From: Actinomycetes bacterium | Lineage (GTDB): Bacteria > Actinomycetota > Actinomycetes > Streptosporangiales > Streptosporangiaceae | Direction of reading: 5' to 3' | Assembly (NCBI GenBank): GCA_025964635.1 | Contig: JAOPYP010000244.1 | Span: 1-29,509, forward strand | DNA length: 29,509 nt | Part shown: piece after piece, positions 15,965 through 22,840 of the stretch | Layout of the letters: every line of letters starts with the position of its first letter | How positions within the stretch are numbered: the stretch's first letter is position 1 | The notes under the pieces: generated by a model | Told to the model about the DNA's origin: nothing | The model's database searches: none | The model's input: the letters and a program-made list of their open reading frames with translations, nothing else | Position numbers and translations under genes: made by a program

Positions 15965-16266
15965 CGCGCGCTCCTCAAGTTGTGGGTGTGCACCAGCTCG
16001 CCGGCCGCGACCGGTCCCCGGGTGAGGCCGATCAGCACGCCGTACTCCAGCACGTCCTCGTACTCGCCCAGGTCACGCAGGGCGATCTTGTGCCCGAGCG
16101 GGATCGCGTCCCGGGCGGTGATCCCGAAGCGGTCCCCCGAGTCCAGGTAGGCGGCGCTGGCCGCCCCCGGGCCGGTGTCGCGTACTGCGACCGCCACGTC
16201 GTCGCCCTGGCGATGGGCCAGGAAGTCGACGCCGCCGGCGGCGGGGGAGGAGGCGGGCTCAGTCAC
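15946..16266 (-). CDS. SAF-domain small subunit, UxaA-N/SuyA-like
   Basis: A 106-residue SAF-domain protein corresponding to the N-terminal part of altronate/galactarate dehydratases and to the small subunit SuyA of sulfolactate sulfo-lyase. Seen: FLAHRQGDDVAVAVRDTGPG, then GITARDAIPLGHKIALRDL, a YGVLIG strand and the terminal ELVHTHNLRSARW, matching the order in the family. The start is the GTG at 16266: GGAGG lies five bases upstream, giving a protein of normal family length; the frame is open to 16320 but that would run through the operator and promoter. It is the first gene of the leftward operon and overlaps the UxaA-like gene, as expected for subunits made in equal amounts. The short Ala/Pro-rich N-terminus is unremarkable. 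Confidence 0.87.
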   Translation of the reverse strand: MTEPASSPAAGGVDFLAHRQGDDVAVAVRDTGPGAASAAYLDSGDRFGITARDAIPLGHKIALRDLGEYEDVLEYGVLIGLTRGPVAAGELVHTHNLRSARWQKSV

Positions 16267-16276
16267 GTAAACCTCC

Positions 16277-16288
16277 GTGGTCAGACCT
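16277..16288. promoter_or_regulatory. Operator L, GTGGTCAGACCT
   Basis: The core GGTC-A-GACC (16279-16287) is a perfect palindrome with a one-base centre and fits the general FadR/FCD-GntR operator pattern. It lies between the predicted leftward promoter and the ribosome site of the SAF gene. An identical 12-mer lies at 16436-16447. Confidence 0.75.
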
Positions 16289-16306
16289 CTTCTGTTTCCG
16301 AAACTT

Positions 16307-16336
16307 ACCGTAGGGCTCACGCCGAAAGTGTGTCAA
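16307..16336 (-). promoter_or_regulatory. Leftward promoter of the SAF/UxaA/GntR operon
   Basis: Read on the minus strand: TTGACA (16336-16331), 18 bases, TACGGT (16312-16307). The -35 box is a perfect consensus and continues as TTGACACACT, as in the opposing promoter. Operator L starts about 18 bases past the -10 box, so bound repressor would sit just past the transcription start. Confidence 0.65.
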
Positions 16337-16394
16337 ACAGGGCACCAATATGGGTGTCCCGCCTGGACAAACTATCGCGCAACCGGTCAAATTA

Positions 16395-16424
16395 TTGACA
16401 CACTAGCGACGTCCTGGCTAGTGT
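16395..16424 (+). promoter_or_regulatory. Rightward promoter of the seven-gene transport/catabolic operon
   Basis: TTGACA (16395-16400), 18 bases, TAGTGT (16419-16424). The perfect -35 box continues as TTGACACACT, shared with the leftward promoter. Operator R begins 11 bases after the -10 box, covering the expected transcription start. Confidence 0.65.
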
Positions 16425-16435
16425 CCCGACACGAA

Positions 16436-16447
16436 GTGGTCAGACCT
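16436..16447. promoter_or_regulatory. Operator R, GTGGTCAGACCT
   Basis: An exact copy of operator L (core GGTCAGACC at 16438-16446), placed over the predicted start of the rightward transcript and about 40 bases before the first gene. Two identical sites, one at each promoter of a divergent pair next to a GntR gene, is strong circumstantial evidence for the binding site of that regulator. Confidence 0.75.
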
Positions 16448-16486
16448 TAGACGACCGTCCGAGAACCGATGGCAAGGAGGCCGCCG

Positions 16487-17341
16487 ATGCCGGACAGGGC
16501 TCTACCAGGTGCCCCGGCCGCGGCGCCGCCCGCCGCCCCGGACGTGGCGGGCGGCCGGATCGACTGCGCGAACGTCTACAAGTGGTTCCCCGGCGGGATC
16601 GTCCTGGAGGACGTCAGCCTGACCGTCGAGGCGGGCCAGTTCGTGTGCATCGTGGGGCCGTCCGGCTGCGGGAAGACGACGCTGCTGCGGATGATGGCCG
16701 GGCTGGCGGAAGTCGATCACGGCCAGGTCAGCATCGGCGGCACCCCGGTCAACGGGCCCGACCGGCGGGTGGCCGTGGTGTTCCAGCACTTCGGCCTCTT
16801 CCCGTGGAAAACCGTGCAGCACAACGTGGCGCTCCCGCTGCGGCTGGCCAAGACGCCGCGGGCCGAGGCGGACAGCCGGGTCGCCGACGCGATCCGGACG
16901 GTCGGCCTCACCGGCCACGAGCGCAAGTACCCGGCGCAGCTGTCCGGCGGCATGAAACAGCGGGCCGGGCTGGCCCGGGCCCTGGCCACCGCGCCGGACG
17001 TGCTGCTCATGGACGAGCCGTTCGCGGCGGTGGACGCCCAGGTCCGGGAGGTGCTGCAGGAAGACCTGCTGGCGCTGCGGGACCGGCTGCGGCAGACCAT
17101 CGTCTTCATCACGCACAGCATCGACGAGGCGATCACCCTGGGCGACCGGATCATCGTGATGGGCACCCGGCCGGGCCACATCGTCCGGGACGTGCTCGTG
17201 CCCATCGAGCAGCCCCGCACCATCGCCCAGGTCCGGCGGCACCCGGCCTACACGGACCTGCGCGAGGAGATCTGGCAGCAGTTGCGGCAGTCCGCTGCGG
17301 AGCAGGCCGGCGAACCAGTGGAACAGGCAGGTGACGCATGA
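16487..17341 (+). CDS. ABC transporter ATPase, nitrate/sulfonate/taurine type
   Basis: A 284-residue ATP-binding subunit of a SsuB/TauB-like importer, acting on the cytoplasmic face with the permease that follows. Seen: Walker A GPSGCGKTT (57-65), Q-loop VVFQHFGLFPW (Q100) with the Pro-Trp typical of this subfamily, signature LSGGMKQR (152-159), Walker B LLMDEP (173-178) and switch H210 in FITHSIDEA. The ATG at 16487 is chosen since AAGGAGG (16474-16480) is six bases upstream; an ATG at 16469 precedes that site and is unlikely. The N-terminal 20 residues are Ala/Pro-rich. It is the first gene of the rightward operon, behind operator R, and overlaps the permease gene by four bases (ATGA). Confidence 0.93.
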   Translation: MPDRALPGAPAAAPPAAPDVAGGRIDCANVYKWFPGGIVLEDVSLTVEAGQFVCIVGPSGCGKTTLLRMMAGLAEVDHGQVSIGGTPVNGPDRRVAVVFQHFGLFPWKTVQHNVALPLRLAKTPRAEADSRVADAIRTVGLTGHERKYPAQLSGGMKQRAGLARALATAPDVLLMDEPFAAVDAQVREVLQEDLLALRDRLRQTIVFITHSIDEAITLGDRIIVMGTRPGHIVRDVLVPIEQPRTIAQVRRHPAYTDLREEIWQQLRQSAAEQAGEPVEQAGDA

Positions 17342-18246
17342 GCGAGATCACCGGGCGCAGCACCGGGTCACCCAGCCCGGCCGGGACCAGCCCGCCGCCC
17401 GCCGCTGCGGACCAGGCCACGCCGGCCTCCCCGAAGCTCGAAGAAAGCCGGGCGCAGATCGAGGCGGCCATCGAGCAGCGCCTCCGGCAGCGGTCCCGCC
17501 GCAACCGCCGGATCTACCTGCTGATCCGGATCGTCTCGCTCATCATCGTCCTGGCCGCCTGGCAGTACTACGGCTCCAAGTCCACCCCGGTGATCTTCGA
17601 TCCGCTGACCCGGGTGCTGGGGGCCCTGGTCGACCTGTTCCGGCACCAGGGGCTCGGCGCCGCCCTCTGGTACAGCGTGTGGACGTTCGCCATCGGCTAC
17701 CTGGTCGGCGTGGCCGCCGGGGTCGCGCTCGGCATGTGCCTCGGGGCCTACCGCCGGGCCGAGGCCGCGGTCGGGCTGTACGTCTACGCGCTGTACGCAA
17801 CCCCGATGGTGGCGATCGTCCCGTTGCTGAGCATCTGGCTCGGCTTCGGGGTGCTCACCCAGGAGCTCATCATCGGCCTGTTCGTGCTGTTCCCCTGCGT
17901 GGTCAGCGTGTCCTACGGGGTCCGGAACATCGACGGTGACCTGCTCGAGGTGGCGCGCTCACTGCGGATGGGCCGGGCCAGCCTGTGGCGGCACGTCCTG
18001 CTGCCCGGCACCGCGCCCTACATCGCGACCGGCGCGGCCCAGGGCGTGGCCATGGGCCTGGTCGGCATGTTTATCGCCGAGATCTTCACCCAGCTCAGCG
18101 GGCTCGGCAACCTCCTCGAAACCGCGGCGCAGACCTATCACACCGATCAGGCCCTGGCCGTCCTCCTGGTGATCATGGCTCTCGGTGTCACCCTCCGCGG
18201 CCTGATCACCCTCGTCCAGCGCAAGGTCGCCCCGTGGGCGAAATGA
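17338..18246 (+). CDS. ABC transporter permease, nitrate/sulfonate/taurine type
   Basis: A 302-residue inner-membrane permease with about six helices and the BPD_transp_1 fold. Seen: a long hydrophilic cytoplasmic N-terminus (1-58) ending in basic residues, a first helix IYLLIRIVSLIIVLAAW, and the EAA coupling loop LLEVARSLRMGRASLWRHVLLPGTAPYI near residues 201-228, which contacts the ATPase. The Pro-rich N-terminal extension of about 30 residues is longer than usual for SsuC/TauC. It starts inside the ATPase stop (ATGA) and ends 32 bases before the lipoprotein gene, the only real gap in the operon. Confidence 0.93.
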   Translation: MSEITGRSTGSPSPAGTSPPPAAADQATPASPKLEESRAQIEAAIEQRLRQRSRRNRRIYLLIRIVSLIIVLAAWQYYGSKSTPVIFDPLTRVLGALVDLFRHQGLGAALWYSVWTFAIGYLVGVAAGVALGMCLGAYRRAEAAVGLYVYALYATPMVAIVPLLSIWLGFGVLTQELIIGLFVLFPCVVSVSYGVRNIDGDLLEVARSLRMGRASLWRHVLLPGTAPYIATGAAQGVAMGLVGMFIAEIFTQLSGLGNLLETAAQTYHTDQALAVLLVIMALGVTLRGLITLVQRKVAPWAK

Positions 18247-18278
18247 CGCGTCCGCGTCCCCAGCAAATGAGGTATCCG

Positions 18279-19334
18279 ATGAAGGATCTATCTGCCCTCC
18301 GCCGCCTCGTCCGGCCCCGCTGGACGGCGCTGGCCGCTGCCGGCGCCGTGGCCGGGCTGGCCCTGTCCGCCTGCGGCAGCTCGGCCAGCTCCAGCTCGTC
18401 CAGCGACCCGAACGCCTGGGCCACGGTCAACGTCGGGATCGCGCTGTCCCCGCCGAAGGCCATCTTCTTCGGCCCCTACGTCGCGGAGCAGCAGGGCTTC
18501 TTCGCCAAGGAGCATCTGCACGTCAAGTTCATCAGCATGCCGAACGGCCTGCAGACCGAGCTGGGCACCACGGCCGGCAGCATCGACTTCGGCTTCAGCT
18601 CGGGGACTGACTCGATCGAGGCCGCGGCGCAGCACGCGCCGATCCACGCGATCTGGTCCTACGGCACCAAGCTGGACACCCAGTGCATCGGCTCCCCGGG
18701 CATCACCAGCGCGAAGGGCCTGATCGGCAAGCCGGTCGGGTCGACCGGGACGGACGGGTTCTCGATCACGCTGCTGCAGGCCTGCCTGGAGCCCGCCGGG
18801 GTCCACCTGAGCCAGGTCAAGCCGATCAACATGGTGCGCTCGGAGTTCGTGCCGGCCATGGTGGCCAAGAAGATCAACGCGGCCGTGTTCCACGCCGACG
18901 ATGCCTACGTGATCACTCACCAGCTCAAAGGGGCGTCGGTGCTCTCCTCGGAGTACAAGGTCCTGCCGAAGTGGTGGTACGGCGGGGTCAGCATGACCGA
19001 CTCCTACGGGAAGGCGCACCGGGCGGTCGTGGTCCGCTTCCTGACCGCGATGATGCTGGCCGACCGCTGGATGAACGACCCGGCCCACACCAGTGCGCTG
19101 ATCACGCTGGGGACCAAGGTCAGCGGCGAGGACCAGGCGGCCGTCTCGTACGCGGTGAAGTTCCTCCAGGCTGCCAAGACCTGGCCGGTGGGTGCCGGGC
19201 TGAGCCCGGCCGCGGTCAACTACACGGCCGCCATCCTGGCCAAGTACAAGGACATCCCCAGCCAGCCGAGCTACAGCCAGATCGTCGACCCCTCATACGC
19301 AAACGCGGCCGCGGCCAAGCTGGGCGCCTCGTGA
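18279..19334 (+). CDS. Substrate-binding lipoprotein, NMT1/SsuA-like
   Basis: A 351-residue extracytoplasmic lipoprotein that would capture the substrate for the adjacent importer. Seen: basic N-terminus, hydrophobic stretch and lipobox LSAC with lipidated C32, a Ser-rich tether, then NVGIALSPPKAIFFGPYVAEQQGFFAKEHL, the typical first strand and helix of NMT1/SsuA-type proteins, and a FGFSSGTDSIEAA loop where sulfonate or nitrate binders carry ligand residues. The ATG at 18279 has GAGG six bases before it; the ATG at 18267 lacks a site. The ligand cannot be named: this family takes up sulfonates, taurine, pyrimidine precursors and aromatic acids. The GTGA at the end overlaps the next gene. Confidence 0.9.
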   Translation: MKDLSALRRLVRPRWTALAAAGAVAGLALSACGSSASSSSSSDPNAWATVNVGIALSPPKAIFFGPYVAEQQGFFAKEHLHVKFISMPNGLQTELGTTAGSIDFGFSSGTDSIEAAAQHAPIHAIWSYGTKLDTQCIGSPGITSAKGLIGKPVGSTGTDGFSITLLQACLEPAGVHLSQVKPINMVRSEFVPAMVAKKINAAVFHADDAYVITHQLKGASVLSSEYKVLPKWWYGGVSMTDSYGKAHRAVVVRFLTAMMLADRWMNDPAHTSALITLGTKVSGEDQAAVSYAVKFLQAAKTWPVGAGLSPAAVNYTAAILAKYKDIPSQPSYSQIVDPSYANAAAAKLGAS

Positions 19335-20473
19335 CAGCAGCGGATTCTCCGGACCGGGACGGCCGCGACCAGCTTCCGGGGAACCCGGTTCCGCCCGGTT
19401 CCGCCCCGGTCGGCCTGGCTGCGGTCGGCCTGGGCCGGTGGGCCCGGGTCATGGCCCAGGCCTACGCGGCCAGCCCCCTGGTAGAACTGCGCAGCTGCTA
19501 CACCCGCAACCCGGAGCGGCGGCAGGCCTTCGCCGCCGACTTCGGCTGCGGCCAGGACGAGTCGCTGGACGCGCTGCTGGCCCGCGACGACGTCGACGGC
19601 ATCGTGATCACCGCGCCCAACGACCAGCACGCGCCGATCATCGAGGCGGCGGCGGCTCACGGCAAGCACGTGTACACCGAGAAACCGGTCGCCGTGGCCC
19701 TGGCCGACCTGCGCCGGATCCGGGCCGCGGTGCTCGGCTCCGGGATCGTCTTCGCCTGCGGGCACAGCGCCCGGCGCCTGGCCGGATTGCGGGCCATGAA
19801 GAGCCTGCTGGACAGCGGGGCGGCGGGCGCGCCGTCCATGGTCGAGGCCGTGTTCGGGAACGAGCGCGGCCTGGAGCTCAAGGAAGGTGACTGGCGGGCC
19901 GACCCGGTCCAGGCCCCCGGCGGCCCGCTGACCCAGCTGGGCATCCACCAGATCGACAACCTGCAGTACCTGCTCGGCCCGGCCCGCCGGGCGGTGGCCA
20001 TGGGGCAGGCGCCCCGGCCCGGCATCGCCAACCAGCTGGCCGTCGGGGTGCTGCTCGAGTTCGACGAGTCCCTCGGCTACCTGGGCTGCAACTGGCTCTC
20101 CCCGGGCAGCTTCACCATCGACGTGTACGCACGCCTGGCCCGGCTCCGCTACGAGCTGGACTTCTCCTGGTGGAGCAATTCCGCCCAGACCGACAGGCAC
20201 ACCCGGCTGACCCGCACCGTGATCGCCGCGGACAGCGCCAACCCGGACGCCCGCGTCCTGGCCACCGAGGAGGTGCCGCTGCCGCCGCGGGATCATCTCC
20301 GGGAGGAGATCGAGGAGTTCGCCGGGGCCATCCGGGGCACGGCCCGGGTCGAGGTGGGCCTGGCCGAGGCCCTGGCCAACGTCGCGGTGCTGCAGGCCGC
20401 CGCGCGGTCGCTGCGCACCGGGGCGCCCACCGCGATCGGCGACATCATGGCCGAGATCGAGGAGCCCCGCTGA
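19331..20473 (+). CDS. Gfo/Idh/MocA family NAD(P)-dependent oxidoreductase
   Basis: A 380-residue cytosolic dehydrogenase of the family that oxidises sugars, inositols and related polyols. Seen: Rossmann motif AAVGLGRWARVMAQAY near 30-45, a DVDGIVITAPNDQHAPII strand, the catalytic EKP motif in YTEKPVAVAL, and a C-terminal domain with QLGIHQIDNLQYLLG, where the His-x-x-Asp is the usual catalytic pair. The GTG at 19331 overlaps the lipoprotein stop by four bases; the first ~24 residues are disordered-looking. It is followed by the creatininase-fold hydrolase, a pairing also known in inositol and L-glucose breakdown, where a keto product is then hydrolysed. Its own substrate is inferred only as a hydroxylated compound. 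Confidence 0.9.
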   Translation: MTAADSPDRDGRDQLPGNPVPPGSAPVGLAAVGLGRWARVMAQAYAASPLVELRSCYTRNPERRQAFAADFGCGQDESLDALLARDDVDGIVITAPNDQHAPIIEAAAAHGKHVYTEKPVAVALADLRRIRAAVLGSGIVFACGHSARRLAGLRAMKSLLDSGAAGAPSMVEAVFGNERGLELKEGDWRADPVQAPGGPLTQLGIHQIDNLQYLLGPARRAVAMGQAPRPGIANQLAVGVLLEFDESLGYLGCNWLSPGSFTIDVYARLARLRYELDFSWWSNSAQTDRHTRLTRTVIAADSANPDARVLATEEVPLPPRDHLREEIEEFAGAIRGTARVEVGLAEALANVAVLQAAARSLRTGAPTAIGDIMAEIEEPR

Positions 20474-21282
20474 TGGGCCCGGCGCCCGCTTCCCCGCCTG
20501 GCCGGCGGTTCGACGAGCTGACTGATCCCGAGATCGCCGCGGCGCTGGCCCGCAGCCCCCGGGTGATCCTGCCCATGGGCAGCGTCGAGCAGCACGGCCC
20601 GCACCTGCCGACCGGGACCGACTTCTTCGCCGCCACCGCGATCGCGCTCCAGGTGGCCGAGCATCTCGACGCGCTGGTGCTGCCGCTGTGCCCGCTGGGC
20701 GTGACCCCCATGCACATGCCGTACCCGGGCACCGTGTCGCTCCGGCCCGGCACGCTGCAGGACGTGGTCATGGACATCGGCTCGTCGCTGGCCGCGCACG
20801 GCGGCCGGGAGTTCGTGATCCTGAACTGGCACGAGGGCAACATCCCGGCGCTGGCCCTGGCCGCCGAGCAGTTGCACCGGGAGATCGGCCTGGCCGTGGT
20901 CGTGGTGCAGGCGTGCTACGTGGCCGAGGAACGGTTCGGCCCGCGGGCCGGGGGACTGACCCACGGCGGGAAGATCGAGACCTGGTCCGTGCTCTGCTGC
21001 CGCCCCGACCTCGTGCACCTGGACCGCGCCGCGGGCAGCGGCGACCGGCAGCGTGGCGAGCTGGCCGACCAGCTCCGCCGGGACCGCTCGTTCCAGCCGG
21101 TCCTGACCGACGTCCGGACCATGTCCCTCACCGGCTGGTACGGCGATCCCGCCGGCGCGACCGAGGATGAGGCGAAGGTTTTCGTTGCGGAACTAGGGAC
21201 GGAAATCGCGGCGCGGCTGGACGGCGTGCTCAAGGCGCTCGCCACGGTGCAACCGGGGGGGCAACCAGGGGGGTCCTCGTGA
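20473..21282 (+). CDS. Creatininase-family amidohydrolase/hydrolase
   Basis: A 269-residue metal-dependent hydrolase of the creatininase fold. The family includes creatinine amidohydrolase, enzymes of riboflavin/F420 and mycofactocin biosynthesis, and IolN, which opens the ring of 3-dehydro-scyllo-inosose. Seen: MGSVEQHGPHLPTGTD (35-50) with metal ligands E39, H41 and D50, LNWHEGN in place of the usual NGHGGN, and HGGKIETW near 160 as the family's late E-T block. The two substitutions around the NxHxxN histidine mark it as a side branch. The ATG is joined to the MocA stop as TGATG, with GGAG upstream. Position in an oxidation/transport operon argues for a catabolic role; creatinine itself is not indicated. 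Confidence 0.87.
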   Translation: MGPAPASPPGRRFDELTDPEIAAALARSPRVILPMGSVEQHGPHLPTGTDFFAATAIALQVAEHLDALVLPLCPLGVTPMHMPYPGTVSLRPGTLQDVVMDIGSSLAAHGGREFVILNWHEGNIPALALAAEQLHREIGLAVVVVQACYVAEERFGPRAGGLTHGGKIETWSVLCCRPDLVHLDRAAGSGDRQRGELADQLRRDRSFQPVLTDVRTMSLTGWYGDPAGATEDEAKVFVAELGTEIAARLDGVLKALATVQPGGQPGGSS

Positions 21283-21746
21283 CCGCCGTGATCCGGGCCG
21301 GCCAGGGGCGGACCCTGGACCTGCCCGGGCGGTCGGCGGTGGAGCTCATCTCCGGGGCCGAGGGCGGGTACGGGGTGACGGTCCGGCGGGTGACGATCCC
21401 GCCCGAGGACGGGTCCGCGCCGGCCCGCGGCCCGCACCGGCATGACGGGTGCCCGGAGGTCATCCTGGTCGTCTCGGGGGCGGGCGAGTTCACCACGCCG
21501 TCCCGGACCTGGCCGGTGGGACCGGGTGACGTGATCGTGGTCTCGCCCGGGGAACCGCACCAGACCCGCAACCCCGGCCCCGGCGACCTGGTCAGCCTGT
21601 GCTTCTTCCCGGTCCCCGACCTCGCCGCGGTGACCAGCGAGCCTGCCCGTACGCCCGCCGGCGGGCCGGCCAGCGAGCCCGCAGGTGAGCCGGGCGGCGA
21701 GCCCGCCGGTGAGACGGCCAGCGAGACGGGCGGCGTGGCCCGGTGA
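21279..21746 (+). CDS. Small cupin-domain protein
   Basis: A 155-residue single-domain cupin. Seen: the first cupin motif around GPHRHDGCPEVILVVSGAGEF (metal-type HxH and E), followed by VGPGDVIVVSPGEPHQTRN, the second motif with its His. The metal set appears complete. Such proteins may be isomerases, dioxygenases or ligand sensors; in sugar-acid operons they are often lyases or epimerases, but nothing here decides. The last ~35 residues are a Gly/Glu/Pro/Ala-rich tail with PAGEP-like repeats, beyond the normal fold. It starts at a GTG overlapping the creatininase-family stop and ends overlapping the dehydrogenase start. Confidence 0.85.
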   Translation: MTAVIRAGQGRTLDLPGRSAVELISGAEGGYGVTVRRVTIPPEDGSAPARGPHRHDGCPEVILVVSGAGEFTTPSRTWPVGPGDVIVVSPGEPHQTRNPGPGDLVSLCFFPVPDLAAVTSEPARTPAGGPASEPAGEPGGEPAGETASETGGVAR

Positions 21747-22732
21747 GCGCCGATGTCCTGTGCCTGCGGCCCGAGGCTGACTTTCAGGAGGTCGGCGTCC
21801 AGCCGCCGGGAGACCTGCGGATCCGGTTCGCCGCCGGGCCGGACGCGGTCCCGGACGCGGACCTGGCCACCGCCCGCGCGGTGGTGCTGGCGTCCGTCGG
21901 GCCGGCCCTGGACCGGGCCTGGGCGGACCGGGCCGCCCGCGTCGAGCTGGTCCAGTTCACCGGGGCCGGCGTGGACCGCGCCGCCGATGCGTTCACCGGC
22001 CGGCCGGGGGTCGCGGTGGCGAACGTGCCCGCGGCCAACGCGCGGGAGGTGGCCGAGTACGTGCTGCTGGCCACCGGCAGCCTGCTGCGGGGCCTGGCCC
22101 TCGCGGACCGGGAGATCCGCGCGGGCCGGTACCGGGAGGTGCGCGGGCGGCTGACCCCGGCCGCGGTGCGCAGCCTGCACTCCGCCACCGTGGGCGTGGT
22201 CGGGCTGGGCCAGATCGGGCTGGCCACCGCGCGCCTGTTCCGGGCCGTGGGGGCGCAGGTCAGCTACAGCGACCCGGCCCCGCCGGACCCGGCCGCGGCC
22301 GCCGCGCTCGGGCTGGGCCGGCTGGACCTTGACGAGTTGCTGGCCGCTAGCGACGTGGTCACGCTGCACGTGCCGCTGGTGGCCGCCACCCGGGGCCTGA
22401 TCGGCGCGGCGGAACTGCGCCAGATGCGGCCCGGGGCCATCCTGGTCAACGCGTCGCGCGGCGGGGTGGTCGACGAGGCCGCGCTGTCCCGCGCGCTGGA
22501 ACACGGTCCCCTGGGCGGCGCGGTCGTGGACGTCTACGCGCAGGAACCGCCCCCGCCGCAGTCGCCGCTGCTGGACCTGTCCGCGGCCGCGGCGGACCGG
22601 GTGCTGTACACGCCGCACGTGGCGGGCGTGGCCTACGAGGCGGCCCGCCGCCTCTACACCGAGGCCTGGGCGAACGTGCAGCGGGTCCTGCTCGAGGGGC
22701 TGCCTCCGGCCAACCAGATCCGCGCAACCTGA
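21743..22732 (+). CDS. D-2-hydroxyacid dehydrogenase (NAD-binding)
   Basis: A 329-residue dehydrogenase interconverting 2-hydroxy and 2-keto acids. Seen: nucleotide-binding VGVVGLGQIGLATARLF (motif 154-159) and the catalytic triad R239 (NASRGG), E268 (AQEP) and H292 (TPHVAG). D177 in SYSDP ends the second strand, indicating NAD rather than NADP. The family includes the (S)-sulfolactate dehydrogenase SlcC, phosphoglycerate and glyoxylate/hydroxypyruvate reductases, so the gene fits either a sulfolactate or a sugar-acid route. The GTG start overlaps the cupin stop (GTGA). It is the last gene of the rightward operon. Confidence 0.92.
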   Translation: MSADVLCLRPEADFQEVGVQPPGDLRIRFAAGPDAVPDADLATARAVVLASVGPALDRAWADRAARVELVQFTGAGVDRAADAFTGRPGVAVANVPAANAREVAEYVLLATGSLLRGLALADREIRAGRYREVRGRLTPAAVRSLHSATVGVVGLGQIGLATARLFRAVGAQVSYSDPAPPDPAAAAALGLGRLDLDELLAASDVVTLHVPLVAATRGLIGAAELRQMRPGAILVNASRGGVVDEAALSRALEHGPLGGAVVDVYAQEPPPPQSPLLDLSAAAADRVLYTPHVAGVAYEAARRLYTEAWANVQRVLLEGLPPANQIRAT

Positions 22733-22766
22733 CTTTGCCTCCCCTCGACCTTTGAGCGCCGCATCG

Positions 22767-22780
22767 TGTCTGGTCAGACA
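22767..22780. promoter_or_regulatory. Third GGTCAGAC-type palindrome, upstream of the GCS2 gene
   Basis: TGTCTG-GT-CAGACA is a perfect inverted repeat lying between the end of the catabolic operon and the GCS2-family gene. It contains TGGTCAGAC, nine bases shared with the two operators at 16277 and 16436. It could be another site of the same GntR regulator, or simply a small hairpin. Confidence 0.45.
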
Positions 22781-22840
22781 GCGGTTCACGTGTCAGGGTG
22801 GGCAGGAGGCCATCTCCCATGGTCACACGCGGAGGGGCCG

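Noticed and set aside
14819..16150. 443-codon plus-strand frame opposite the UxaA-like gene
   Set aside because: No recognisable motif; the minus strand encodes strong UxaA-family blocks.
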